A stretch of DNA of 64,000 bases, from positions 992,001 to 1,056,000 of the forward strand of contig NZ_VCGW01000002.1 of NCBI RefSeq assembly GCF_007671675.1, given 5' to 3'. Positions 13,943 to 21,499 of this stretch are shown here, in pieces; positions within the stretch are counted from its first letter, which is position 1, and every line of letters starts with the position of its first letter. The notes beneath the pieces are model-generated. The model saw only the letters and a program-made list of their open reading frames with translations. It ran no database searches and was not told where the DNA came from. The position numbers were made by a program, and so were the translations under genes. The stretch comes from Marinobacter maritimus. GTDB taxonomy: Bacteria; Pseudomonadota; Gammaproteobacteria; Pseudomonadales; Oleiphilaceae.

Positions 13943-14275
13943 ATGCCAGCAGTAACAACATCGAACCGCACGGGGTTAGCGGATGCCCTGTTCTCACAAA
14001 CCCGCCAAAAGGTACTGCGACTGTTCTTTGCACGTCAGGAAAGGGACTTTTCGATCAAAGAGCTCATCGAGCAGGCGGAAGCAGGTTCGGGGGCTGTGCA
14101 GCGGGAACTGGCGCGCCTGGTGGATAGCGGCCTGGTGCAAGTGAAGCTGCAGGGGAGCCAGAAACGATATAGGGCCAATCCGGACTCGCCCGTTTTTCCG
14201 GAGTTGTCTTCTCTTGTCTCCAAACTGCTCGGTCCAGAACAAAGAAACGTCGAGCTAACAATAACCCTTTTTTGA
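13943..14275 (+). CDS. Winged-helix regulator, truncated HTH-nucleotidyltransferase (MNT-type) protein
   Basis: A 110-residue protein, MPAVTTSNRTGLADALFSQT, then RQKVLRLFF and a winged helix with GSGAVQRELARLVDSGLVQV and RYRANPDSPVFPELSSLV. In relatives this ArsR-like head is followed by a Pol-beta-type nucleotidyltransferase domain. Here the frame ends soon after LVSKLLGPEQRN, so the catalytic part is lost. A short remnant of a HEPN-like partner follows at 14321. The remaining winged helix may still bind the inverted repeat at 13892-13923. ATG 13943 is preferred over 13919, which lies closer to the operator. Confidence 0.65.
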   Translation: MPAVTTSNRTGLADALFSQTRQKVLRLFFARQERDFSIKELIEQAEAGSGAVQRELARLVDSGLVQVKLQGSQKRYRANPDSPVFPELSSLVSKLLGPEQRNVELTITLF

Positions 14276-14320
14276 GGAAGGTCTTGGAAGGACAGTACAT
14301 ATTATTGAAAGGAAGCATCA

Positions 14321-14401
14321 ATGAATGAAGAAGCACTGGAGAACCTGGTCCGGATACACAAACTCCGCCATGAGGCGGTAGATGCGAACGAGGTTCAATA
14401 G
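14321..14401 (+). pseudogene. N-terminal remnant of a HEPN-like partner protein
   Basis: MNEEALENLVRIHKLRHEAV and six more residues precede a TAG. A good AAAGGAAG ribosome site precedes the ATG. Full-length HEPN partners of MNT-type genes open with NLVRIGxLxxEPA, so this looks like a premature stop or deletion in such a gene. Confidence 0.45.
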
Positions 14402-14417
14402 GTTCGACTTGTCCCTC

Positions 14418-15221
14418 TCAGTTGGAGTCTGAAACCTGCTCCATAACCGGAGCTTTGTGCCACGTCGAGCGATCCATCCAGGGGTCGCGCAGGCCAATGT
14501 GCCCGATGCCGGGTAATTTGACGGCCAAAGCCAGAGGGTCAACGCCAATGTTGAGGCCGAGTATGTTCAGTTCAACACCTTCCCGGATACTCGCCATAAG
14601 GCCGAAATAACCATTGAGGGAGAACTGGTAGCCCGAGCCGCTGGGCGCTTTCGCAAATACTCCGTCAGCGAGATAATCTTTTCCGATGGCAATGTTGGGC
14701 AGTGCAACATTCAGTTCGGGTACCTGCCGGATTACCCAAGCTACAAAGGTATTGCTGTTGGGCCCGGGCCAGGCTTTGTATTCATTCGGGAAGGGGTAGG
14801 CGTCGATAGCTGTCCGGATATTGGCGATGGCGGCCTCCGCTTTCTCACCACGTAGATCTGCCAGCAACATCGGCGGGTTGCCATACCAGGCGGTATCCGG
14901 CTCACCGGGGCGGGACCGCACCGCCTTATAACCCCAGCCAGTGACATCGTGAACTTCGTAGGTGGATGCCCCTCGCACCTTGGTCGCAATCCAGGTATGG
15001 ACCGCAAAGTTTCCGCGCCAATTATAAGCGCGGGCACCGTAAACCTGCACAATGGCTTCTTCGGTCTCGCCCGGTAGTGGCGCAATGCCTGCGCTGGAGC
15101 GATCGGTGTCACGCCAGCTCTGGCCAGATTGACTGCTGCAGGCTGCAATTAGTGCGGGGCCTGCCAGCAGAACCAACAAAAATACTGTGGTTCTGATGAG
15201 CCATCGAAGGGGTTTGATCAT
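14418..15221 (-). CDS. DUF3750 family lipoprotein-like protein
   Basis: A 267-residue protein whose N-terminal hydrophobic helix (LIRTTVFLLVLLAGPALIAA) precedes a Cys (AACSS), compatible with a lipoprotein signal. The body carries DUF3750 landmarks: EEAIVQVYGARAYNWRGNFA, VHTWIATK, YKAWPGPNSNTFVAWVIRQV and LRDPWMDRSTWH. The NSNTFV-type Asn/Ser-Asn-Thr motif and the HTW histidine hint at an enzyme of the NlpC/P60-like or LD-transferase-like world, but no activity is established. ATG 15221 (MIKPLRWLIR) with an upstream GAGG is preferred to 15269. Confidence 0.75.
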   Translation of the reverse strand: MIKPLRWLIRTTVFLLVLLAGPALIAACSSQSGQSWRDTDRSSAGIAPLPGETEEAIVQVYGARAYNWRGNFAVHTWIATKVRGASTYEVHDVTGWGYKAVRSRPGEPDTAWYGNPPMLLADLRGEKAEAAIANIRTAIDAYPFPNEYKAWPGPNSNTFVAWVIRQVPELNVALPNIAIGKDYLADGVFAKAPSGSGYQFSLNGYFGLMASIREGVELNILGLNIGVDPLALAVKLPGIGHIGLRDPWMDRSTWHKAPVMEQVSDSN

Positions 15222-15403
15222 TTCAAGGGTACCTCGGGCTGCATGCATTGGTTGGTGGTCAAAACCCAATCAGTATACGACTCATATAATCTCAAGTATC
15301 AATGCGAAGCATTACCCAGGAAAACCGGTTTTCACGCTCCGCGAGGAGTTACAAAAGTCCTAAGGCATCGAATCAAAGACTGATTTATGTTTCACGTCAG
15401 ATT

Positions 15404-15455
15404 GATTGAAGGATGCATAACAAGGATGTCTGAGAAATGGATTTGAGCCCGGTTT
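15404..15455 (+). repeat. Dispersed repeat, copy A (N-terminus of a NERD-like gene)
   Basis: About 50 bp (TTGAAGGATGCATAACAAGG onward to the first codons MDLSPV) recurs with few changes at 24193-24246. Both copies include a potential ATG and the same first codons (MDLSPV/MGLSPV). Confidence 0.65.
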
Positions 15456-15550
15456 ACCCGCCCTTTATTGCTGCACTCTGGTATCTGTTGTCTCTTACCG
15501 TCATTGCGGGCCTGATCAAGTTGTCCTGGTTCAAGGAGGATGTGAATTGA
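15437..15550 (+). pseudogene. Short membrane ORF, N-terminal remnant of a NERD-type protein
   Basis: A 37-codon frame: MDLSPVYPPFIAALWYLLSL, then VIAGLIKLSWFKEDVN and stop. This matches the usual N-terminal membrane anchor of NERD-domain proteins (LAALWYLxPLxxxAALxKSPWFKG). The nuclease-related domain is absent. The stop codon overlaps the TTG start of the next gene, and GGAGG inside this ORF serves as the ribosome site of the downstream gene, so it may now act only as a leader. Confidence 0.5.
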
Positions 15551-16188
15551 AGCAGAAAGGACTACTCACTGTTTGGAACGATGCCAAGGGGTTTGGTTTC
15601 ATTACTCCTGAGGGCGGCGGTGAGCGCGTATTTGCTCATATCAGCAGTTATGCAGGCCGGGGCCGGCCGGTTTCTGATCGCAAGGTGACTTACAGTATCG
15701 CGGAGGATAGCCAGGGCCGGCCGAGAGCGGGGCGGTTCCAGTATGCGGGAGCTGCAAAGGTTGGTGCCAGTATTGCCCCGGGAGTCTGGGTAGCGGCGGC
15801 AGTTGTGCTGGTGTTTTTCACCACTCTGGCTGGCTTGTTCCAGCGAGGTTATATGCCGGTCTCTATTTCGGCGGCCTATGGCGCGATGAGCCTGGTGTTG
15901 TTTGTGATGTATTGGATCGATAAGCGGGCGGCGCAGCGGGGGGCACAACGTACGGCTGAGAACACGTTGCACCTCTTTGAGCTTTGTTGCGGCTGGCCCG
16001 GTGCGCTTATGGCCCAGCAGATTTTTCGGCATAAGACGCGAAAGGGGAGCTATCAGTTCGTTTTCTGGCTGGCGGTCCTCGCCAATCTGGGCGCGCTGGG
16101 TTGGCTGCTTGTGGCGCCGGAAGCGAGCACTTTGCGACAGCAATTGGATTTTGATTTGTTGAACTCTTTGCGGCCGCTTATCTGGTAG
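15547..16188 (+). CDS. Cold-shock domain plus DUF1294 membrane protein
   Basis: A 213-residue fusion. Residues about 4-65 form a cold-shock domain with RNP1-like KGFGFITPEGG and VFAHISSY, a single-stranded nucleic-acid binder. Residues about 78-205 form DUF1294 with four predicted membrane helices and the signature LHLFELCCGWPGALMAQQIF and RHKTRKGSYQFVFW. The fusion is widespread in gammaproteobacteria; its job is unknown. The TTG start overlaps the stop of the preceding short ORF, and GGAGG lies just upstream. A REP copy follows. Confidence 0.85.
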   Translation: MKQKGLLTVWNDAKGFGFITPEGGGERVFAHISSYAGRGRPVSDRKVTYSIAEDSQGRPRAGRFQYAGAAKVGASIAPGVWVAAAVVLVFFTTLAGLFQRGYMPVSISAAYGAMSLVLFVMYWIDKRAAQRGAQRTAENTLHLFELCCGWPGALMAQQIFRHKTRKGSYQFVFWLAVLANLGALGWLLVAPEASTLRQQLDFDLLNSLRPLIW

Positions 16189-16194
16189 CTGATA

Positions 16195-16219
16195 ACAGAA
16201 AATAGATCTGTTCCGGTTA
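16195..16219 (-). repeat. REP-like element
   Basis: AACAGAAAATAGATCTGTTC then CGGTT. It abuts the allA stop codon and is the last REP of the dense cluster. Confidence 0.75.
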
Positions 16220-16717
16220 TCCCAGCGTCACCCGCAGTGCCAGCGGATGCTCTTCGCAGTTGTGTCCTGCGCCGCCGCGATCTACCACTAGAAAGGTGCC
16301 CTCGCAATCGAGGACGGATTGAATGGCATGCCATGTTCCGGCGCGGTAGTTAACGCCCTGTTGGCCATCGGTGACGAACGCGCGCACCTGGTCTGGGTCG
16401 ATCACGTCTCCTGCGGGTGCCACCACGACAACAAAGCGCTCACCGTGCAACGGCACAAACGCCTGACTGCCCAGGGGGTGACGCTCAAGAAAGGTCAGCT
16501 CCAGTGGCATTTTTACGGGCTGGGTGACAAAGATACTGATCAGCGTTCTTGCTTCTTCGCCTGATGTCTCGACCTTAGCCAGATCATGGTAGCGCCGGGT
16601 GCGTCCACTATTGATCATGAAATAATCGGCGCTGCGGTGATCGATCACCTCACCAAAGTCGACGAAAGCCTCGGGTGTCAGCGGCTCGGCCGTCAATTGC
16701 AATAACTGCTCACTCAT
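16217..16717 (-). CDS. allA: Ureidoglycolate lyase family protein (AllA-like)
   Basis: A 166-residue AllA-fold cupin. EPLTPEAFVDFGEVIDHRSA, FLERHPLGSQAFVPL, VDQ/PDQVRAFVTDG and GVNYRAGTWHAI match ureidoglycolate lyase, which splits ureidoglycolate into glyoxylate and urea. No other ureide genes (allantoicase, allantoinase) lie nearby. The gene is instead the last member of the TRAP/asparaginase/dehydrogenase cluster, 42 bp after the GntR gene. It may therefore act on a related carbamoyl or amido 2-hydroxy acid; this is inference. A REP copy overlaps its stop codon. Confidence 0.8.
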   Translation of the reverse strand: MSEQLLQLTAEPLTPEAFVDFGEVIDHRSADYFMINSGRTRRYHDLAKVETSGEEARTLISIFVTQPVKMPLELTFLERHPLGSQAFVPLHGERFVVVVAPAGDVIDPDQVRAFVTDGQQGVNYRAGTWHAIQSVLDCEGTFLVVDRGGAGHNCEEHPLALRVTLG

Positions 16718-16759
16718 CTGAGCTCTCCGCTTTGTGAACGCAGGTCGGTCATTTTATGG

Positions 16760-17425
16760 TTAAATATCGTCATTGCTCAAACCACCACGTATCGCTGCAG
16801 CGCGGATGTGATAAGCCATGGCCGCACTTGCGCGTTCGGGCGACTGGTCCCGAATGGCGTTAATGATTTGCTGATGCTCTTCCAGAGGCTTCATCACTTC
16901 TTCTTTATTGCGCAAGGGTTTGCACTGAGCGCTGTGGATGTCTGTCGCAGTGCGCCGTCTGGTGTCGGTAAAAATCGAGTTCTGCAATATGGAGAAGATG
17001 ATGTGATGGAAGTTGAAATCTTCCTGGACCGCATCAATCAGCTGCCCCTCATCAAGCGCGTAGCGCATCCGGTACAAGGTTCCTTTCAGGCGCTCCAGAT
17101 CGTCATTCGAGCGAAGCCGGCTGGCCATTGCCGCGGCATAGGGCTCTGCGGCCAAACGAAACTGGAAAACCTCTCGGGTGCGACGGCTTACTTCGCAGGT
17201 GCTACTGGTCGCCATGTTTTTGGGATCAGGAACGAAGACACCTCGGGCCTGGCGAATGTCGATCAGGCCCAGTGTCTCCAGAACGCTCAGCGCCTCACGC
17301 AGAGCTGGGCGGCTTACGCCCAGTTCTGCAGCTAGTACTCGCTGCCCTGGCAGCGCTTCTCCAGGTGGATACTCACCGCTTAATATCTTGGTCTGAAGAA
17401 GCTTTGCTATAGCATTGTTGAGCAT
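16760..17425 (-). CDS. GntR-family regulator, FCD subfamily
   Basis: A 221-residue regulator. The N-terminal winged helix-turn-helix (LLQTKILSGEYPPGEALPGQ, LGVSRPALREALSVLETLGL) is of GntR type. The C-terminal all-helical FCD domain (about 90-215) contains the acidic/His positions used for metal and organic-acid binding (EDFNFHHIIF, LEEHQQIINAI, AMAYHIRAA). FCD regulators typically sense small organic acids and repress an adjacent catabolic operon. The likely operator is the long inverted repeat at 22624-22652, upstream of dctP. It lies within the cluster, in the same direction. Confidence 0.88.
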   Translation of the reverse strand: MLNNAIAKLLQTKILSGEYPPGEALPGQRVLAAELGVSRPALREALSVLETLGLIDIRQARGVFVPDPKNMATSSTCEVSRRTREVFQFRLAAEPYAAAMASRLRSNDDLERLKGTLYRMRYALDEGQLIDAVQEDFNFHHIIFSILQNSIFTDTRRRTATDIHSAQCKPLRNKEEVMKPLEEHQQIINAIRDQSPERASAAMAYHIRAAAIRGGLSNDDI

Positions 17426-17512
17426 AGTTAAGTATTCACGCCTCTCAAAAACACAGGAAAGGTAATTTCATTTTCACCAGTCTAACAAGGTGCTAACGGG
17501 GGATGCGACCCA

Positions 17513-18562
17513 CTACAATGATTTCACCATAGCATCGGCCAATTCCGCCGTGGTAGCGGCTCCACCCATATCGGGCGTGCAGTAATCCTTGTTGCTCAAA
17601 ACGTCATTCAGTGCGGTCATGATCGCATTTGCAGCCTGGCGTTCGCCAAGATGCTCAAGCATCATCGCCCCGGACCAAACCGCAGCCACCGGGTTGGCCT
17701 TGCCCTGGCCCGCAATATCCGGCGCTGAGCCATGCACAGGCTCAAACATAGAAGGCAATTGCCGCCCAGGGTTGATGTTTGCAGAAGCCGCGAACCCCAG
17801 GCCGCCTTGAATAGCCGCTCCGATATCGCTGAGAATGTCGCCAAACAGGTTGGAAGCAACGATCACATCAAAGCTTTCGGGGTGCGTTATCATACGAGCG
17901 GCCGCAGCATCGACATGGTAGCGTTCAACTTTTACGTCCGGGTATTCGGCTGCCAGCTCATCTGTGATTTCATCCCAGAATACCATCGAATATTTTTGCG
18001 CATTTGACTTGGTCACCGATGCCAGCTTTTTAGAGCGTAGCTGAGCCTGTTCGAAGCCAAAGCGGAGAATGCGCTCAACCCCGTGGCGAGTAAATATGGA
18101 GGTCTCCACCGCCACTTCATGCGGATTTCCCATATGCACGCGGCCTCCGGCTCCGGAATATTCGCCTTCGGTATTTTCTCGTATGCACAGGATATCGAAG
18201 TCTGTTTTCCTCAACGGACCTTGTGCGCCTTTAAGCAGCCGATGCGGGCGCACGTTGACGAACTGGTCAAACTGTTTGCGAATCGGCAGGAGCAGGCCGT
18301 GCAGTGAAACGCTGTCAGGCACTTTCTCGGGCCAGCCTACAGCGCCCAGAAAAATCGCATCGCTTTTCTCAAGGCGGGCCAGTCCATCATCGGGCATCAT
18401 CTGGCCCTGCTCAAGGTAATACTCACACCCCCATTCATAATGGGTAGGCGTCAGTTTAAAGCCAAACTTACTGGCTGCCGCTTCGAGCACGTCAAGCGTT
18501 GCCTTTGTTACTTCGACGCCAACGCCATCACCGGGAATGACTGCAATATCATAAGAATTCAT
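17513..18562 (-). CDS. Tartrate/D-malate dehydrogenase-type beta-decarboxylating dehydrogenase
   Basis: A 349-residue member of the isocitrate/isopropylmalate dehydrogenase family. IPGDGVGVEVTKATLDVLEA, the substrate-loop arginines in RKQFDQFVNVRPHRL, RENTEGEYSGAGGR, the catalytic Lys in SVTKSNAQKYSMVFWDE, and the metal-binding NLFGDILSDIGAAIQGG are all present. SLHGLLLPIRKQFDQ matches the TtuC/DmlA subgroup, which oxidises and decarboxylates tartrate or D-malate with NAD. It lies between the asparaginase and the GntR gene and is probably co-transcribed with the TRAP genes. Confidence 0.85.
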   Translation of the reverse strand: MNSYDIAVIPGDGVGVEVTKATLDVLEAAASKFGFKLTPTHYEWGCEYYLEQGQMMPDDGLARLEKSDAIFLGAVGWPEKVPDSVSLHGLLLPIRKQFDQFVNVRPHRLLKGAQGPLRKTDFDILCIRENTEGEYSGAGGRVHMGNPHEVAVETSIFTRHGVERILRFGFEQAQLRSKKLASVTKSNAQKYSMVFWDEITDELAAEYPDVKVERYHVDAAAARMITHPESFDVIVASNLFGDILSDIGAAIQGGLGFAASANINPGRQLPSMFEPVHGSAPDIAGQGKANPVAAVWSGAMMLEHLGERQAANAIMTALNDVLSNKDYCTPDMGGAATTAELADAMVKSL

Positions 18563-18646
18563 TGTCTCTCCTGAACATTGTGTTTTTCGACAACGCTGAC
18601 GGTGGCCTCGGCAACCCAGGAAAGGGCGCGTAGCGCAGCCAGATCG

Positions 18647-19615
18647 TCAGGAAAATGTCGATTGATCGATTGGCATCTTGCATGACAAGGCGCACATAAG
18701 CCTCAGCCGGGCCTTTCTGGCATTCAGGTGATTGGCCTTGACCGCGCCCATCGAGACTTGTTCAGCCAGTGATCCCGAGTACTCATACACCTCTTCGACC
18801 CGGCCCCAGTGCGTTGAAGACGTTACTACCACGGGAACGCCAGCGTTCAGCGCAGATCTCAGCGGTTCTACCCAGCTTGGTGGAATGTGGCCGCGGCCGA
18901 TGGCGTCTATGACCAGCCCCTTGGCACCGCTGGCCACCGCCGCTTCCAGCAGGGCGGGCGATGCGTCAACCGCAACCGGAAGAATGTCCACACGCGGCAA
19001 CTGCTCGCCCGGCACAATTATGTTCGAACGCTGCAGCTGCTTGCACAGTCTGACTTCACCGCCATCGACAAAGCCCATGGGCCCGATACCCGGTGAGCCA
19101 AAGCCGTTGAGCTGATAGCTGCTGAGTTTGCGAACCGAATTTGCCGCATGAATTTCCTCATTGAACACCACCAAAGCGCCGGCTCCCCGTGCCTGCGGCG
19201 AGCCGGCGACCTTCAGTGCATCGCGAAGGTTGGGGCCGGCATCTGAGCCGGGGGCGTAGGGCACGCGCTGGGCGCCGGTGACCACCACGGCGGTGTCTGG
19301 CAGCGCCAGACTTGTGTCAAGAAAGTAGGCCGTATCCTCAAGAGTGTCCGTGCCCTGGGATACCACCAGCCCGGCCACATCTTCGCGTTGCGACAGTCCA
19401 ATACACAGCGTTCTCAGCTGCAGCAGGTCGGCCGTGGTGATGGCGTTGCTGGGCTTTCGGAAGAGGGTGATAACTTCAACCGGGCCATCGCTCTCAATCT
19501 GCAACTTCTCCATGAGCTCTTTGCCGGAGAGGGCTCCCGCAATGGCTCTTCCCGAGCTACTTGGCAGGCTCGCAATCGTACCGCCCAATGAAATCAGTAT
19601 TACGGTATTTTTCAT
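18647..19615 (-). CDS. Asparaginase-family amidohydrolase
   Basis: A 322-residue L-asparaginase/glutaminase fold enzyme. The two catalytic threonine motifs are ISLGGTIASLPSSSGRA near the N-terminus and VVSQGTDTLEDTAYFLD. No signal peptide is present, so it is cytosolic. It hydrolyses a side-chain amide and releases ammonia, but the substrate may differ from Asn. It begins 10 bp after dctM, followed by the TtuC-like dehydrogenase. Placement with a dicarboxylate-type importer suggests a hydroxylated or amidated C4 acid as substrate; this is inference. Confidence 0.87.
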   Translation of the reverse strand: MKNTVILISLGGTIASLPSSSGRAIAGALSGKELMEKLQIESDGPVEVITLFRKPSNAITTADLLQLRTLCIGLSQREDVAGLVVSQGTDTLEDTAYFLDTSLALPDTAVVVTGAQRVPYAPGSDAGPNLRDALKVAGSPQARGAGALVVFNEEIHAANSVRKLSSYQLNGFGSPGIGPMGFVDGGEVRLCKQLQRSNIIVPGEQLPRVDILPVAVDASPALLEAAVASGAKGLVIDAIGRGHIPPSWVEPLRSALNAGVPVVVTSSTHWGRVEEVYEYSGSLAEQVSMGAVKANHLNARKARLRLMCALSCKMPIDQSTFS

Positions 19616-19625
19616 ATCTGTATCT

Positions 19626-20885
19626 TCAGGAAAAAATAGTGAGAATGCTTGGGAAGGCTACGAAAATCAGCAGCGCTGCGATGTACACGGCAACGAATGG
19701 AAATACCGCATAGCTGATCTTTTCCACCGTTTCATTGGCAATGTTCGCCGCGATATACAGGTTGAGCCCTACAGGGGGCGTAAACTGTCCGACGGCCAAT
19801 GCAATGATGGTGAATACGCCAAAGTACATCGGGTCAATACCGGCAGCCGAGGTAATCGCCACCAGGGTGGGTACCAGCAGTACCAGAGCCGACACGTTAT
19901 CCAGGAAGGTACCGACCACGATCAGCAACGCCAGCATCATGAGCATGATCATGGTTGGATCAGTGGTAATGCTCATCACCCAGGCAGAGAAAAGCTGAGG
20001 CACGCGCTCGGTGGTAATGACAAAGGCAAAGGCATTGGCACAGACCATCAGGAACATGATGACGGCCGTTGTGGCTGCTGTGCTCATGAAAGCACGCTTT
20101 ATTTCGGTAATGCCCAGGCTTTTATAGAGGAAAATGCCGATGAGCAGCCCGTAAATGCAGGCCACCGCAGCTGACTCGGTTGGCGTAAAGGCACCCGAGT
20201 AGATCCCCACAATGATAATGATCGGCATAAACAGCGCCGCCAGATTCTTGAGGCGCTCGCTTGGCGGGGGAGGCGTATCGTTAATGCTGATGTCATCAAA
20301 GCTCTTTCTTCCACGCCACCAATTGAGCATACAGATGGCCAGCGTCAGCAATATTCCTGGAATAATTCCGTTGATGAACAACCCGCCGATGGATACCCCG
20401 GAAATCACACCATAGATGACCATGGTGATGCTCGGCGGAATGATCAGTCCCAACGCACCTGAGGCAGCTACCACGGCTCCTGAACCCGCTGCGGTATAGT
20501 TCAGTTTTTTCATGGAGGGAATCAGAACGGTGCCGACGGCTGCCGTGGTGGCCGGTGCAGATCCGGAGATCGCCCCGAAGAAGGCAGAAGACGTTGTCGC
20601 CACATTGGCTAATCCGCCCGGTCGCTTTCCTACCAATCGGCCTGCCATGGCAACAAGGCGCTCGGACAGTTTGGCTTCATACATCAGTGCGCCGGCTAGA
20701 AGGAAAAGCGGAATCGCCAGGTACGAGAAGTTATTGAGCCCCTGGAACATTTTCTGCGCAACCACCAGCAGTGGAATATGGCTGCCGAAATAAATGGCAA
20801 GGGTGCTGGCCGCGCCCAAGGCGATCGCAATAGGTAATCCTATTATCAAAAAGCCGATAAAAGAGAAAATCAGAATCTCAATCAT
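19626..20885 (-). CDS. dctM: TRAP transporter large permease
   Basis: A 419-residue DctM with about 12 predicted membrane helices. Family motifs visible are FLLAGALMYEAKLSERLVAM, GGLANVATTSSAFFGAISGS, and GALGLIIPPSITMVIYGVIS. It forms the Na+-dependent transport path with DctQ. Its start codon overlaps the dctQ stop by four bases (ATGA), so the two are translationally coupled. Asparaginase follows after 10 bp. Confidence 0.93.
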   Translation of the reverse strand: MIEILIFSFIGFLIIGLPIAIALGAASTLAIYFGSHIPLLVVAQKMFQGLNNFSYLAIPLFLLAGALMYEAKLSERLVAMAGRLVGKRPGGLANVATTSSAFFGAISGSAPATTAAVGTVLIPSMKKLNYTAAGSGAVVAASGALGLIIPPSITMVIYGVISGVSIGGLFINGIIPGILLTLAICMLNWWRGRKSFDDISINDTPPPPSERLKNLAALFMPIIIIVGIYSGAFTPTESAAVACIYGLLIGIFLYKSLGITEIKRAFMSTAATTAVIMFLMVCANAFAFVITTERVPQLFSAWVMSITTDPTMIMLMMLALLIVVGTFLDNVSALVLLVPTLVAITSAAGIDPMYFGVFTIIALAVGQFTPPVGLNLYIAANIANETVEKISYAVFPFVAVYIAALLIFVAFPSILTIFS

Positions 20886-21427
20886 GATACTTGTTCCGCG
20901 CTGACAGCACTTTCGTCACTGAGGGTTTCGTGGCCGAGTAGTGTTTTCACAACAAGCAGGAATGCCGCTACAAGGCAGCCACCCGTCAGGAAAAACTGGA
21001 CGTACCCCATCGGTATTCCGGTGGTGGGTGATACCTGCACCATGGCTCGTAGAGCTAGCGCATAGCTGAACCACACAATCACGGAGAGAAAAGTGATGGT
21101 AATAAGCCGGGAAGCAAGCGTTACCACTTTGGCAAGTGCCGGGGGCAGGCTGTCAACAAACACCGAGACCTTGAAGTGTTCGCCGCGCCAGAATGCAACG
21201 GCCATCCCCGACATGACGGCAAGCATCAGCGAGAATACGGAAATCTCCTGCGTCCATCCTATTGGCGTGTTAAGTACATATCTGAATCCGACCTGAATAA
21301 CGACCAGCGACAGCATCACTCCAATAGAGACGGCTGCAATAACATGACAGATGGCCGCAATTTTGTCGCAAAGTGAGATCAGTAATTTTTGAATGCCAGA
21401 GGAGGATGGTTGATCTGTATTGTCCAT
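20882..21427 (-). CDS. dctQ: TRAP transporter small permease
   Basis: A 181-residue DctQ with four predicted membrane helices. The family landmark is QVGFRYVLNTPIGWTQEISV, followed by WRGEHFKVSVFVDSLP. It partners DctM. The N-terminal 20 residues are hydrophilic and cytoplasmic. It lies 72 bp downstream of dctP. Confidence 0.92.
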   Translation of the reverse strand: MDNTDQPSSSGIQKLLISLCDKIAAICHVIAAVSIGVMLSLVVIQVGFRYVLNTPIGWTQEISVFSLMLAVMSGMAVAFWRGEHFKVSVFVDSLPPALAKVVTLASRLITITFLSVIVWFSYALALRAMVQVSPTTGIPMGYVQFFLTGGCLVAAFLLVVKTLLGHETLSDESAVSAEQVS

Positions 21428-21499
21428 GAAAACCGGTCCCGATCATGCCAATAGAACCGCTAGGCAACGGTTCTATTGGCGATCTAGTTGCTGAGTTAG

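Noticed and set aside
2441..16219. CRISPR array formed by the repeated 25-mers
   Set aside because: The spacing is irregular (hundreds to thousands of bases), the spacers contain genes, and both orientations occur; the repeats are REP-like.
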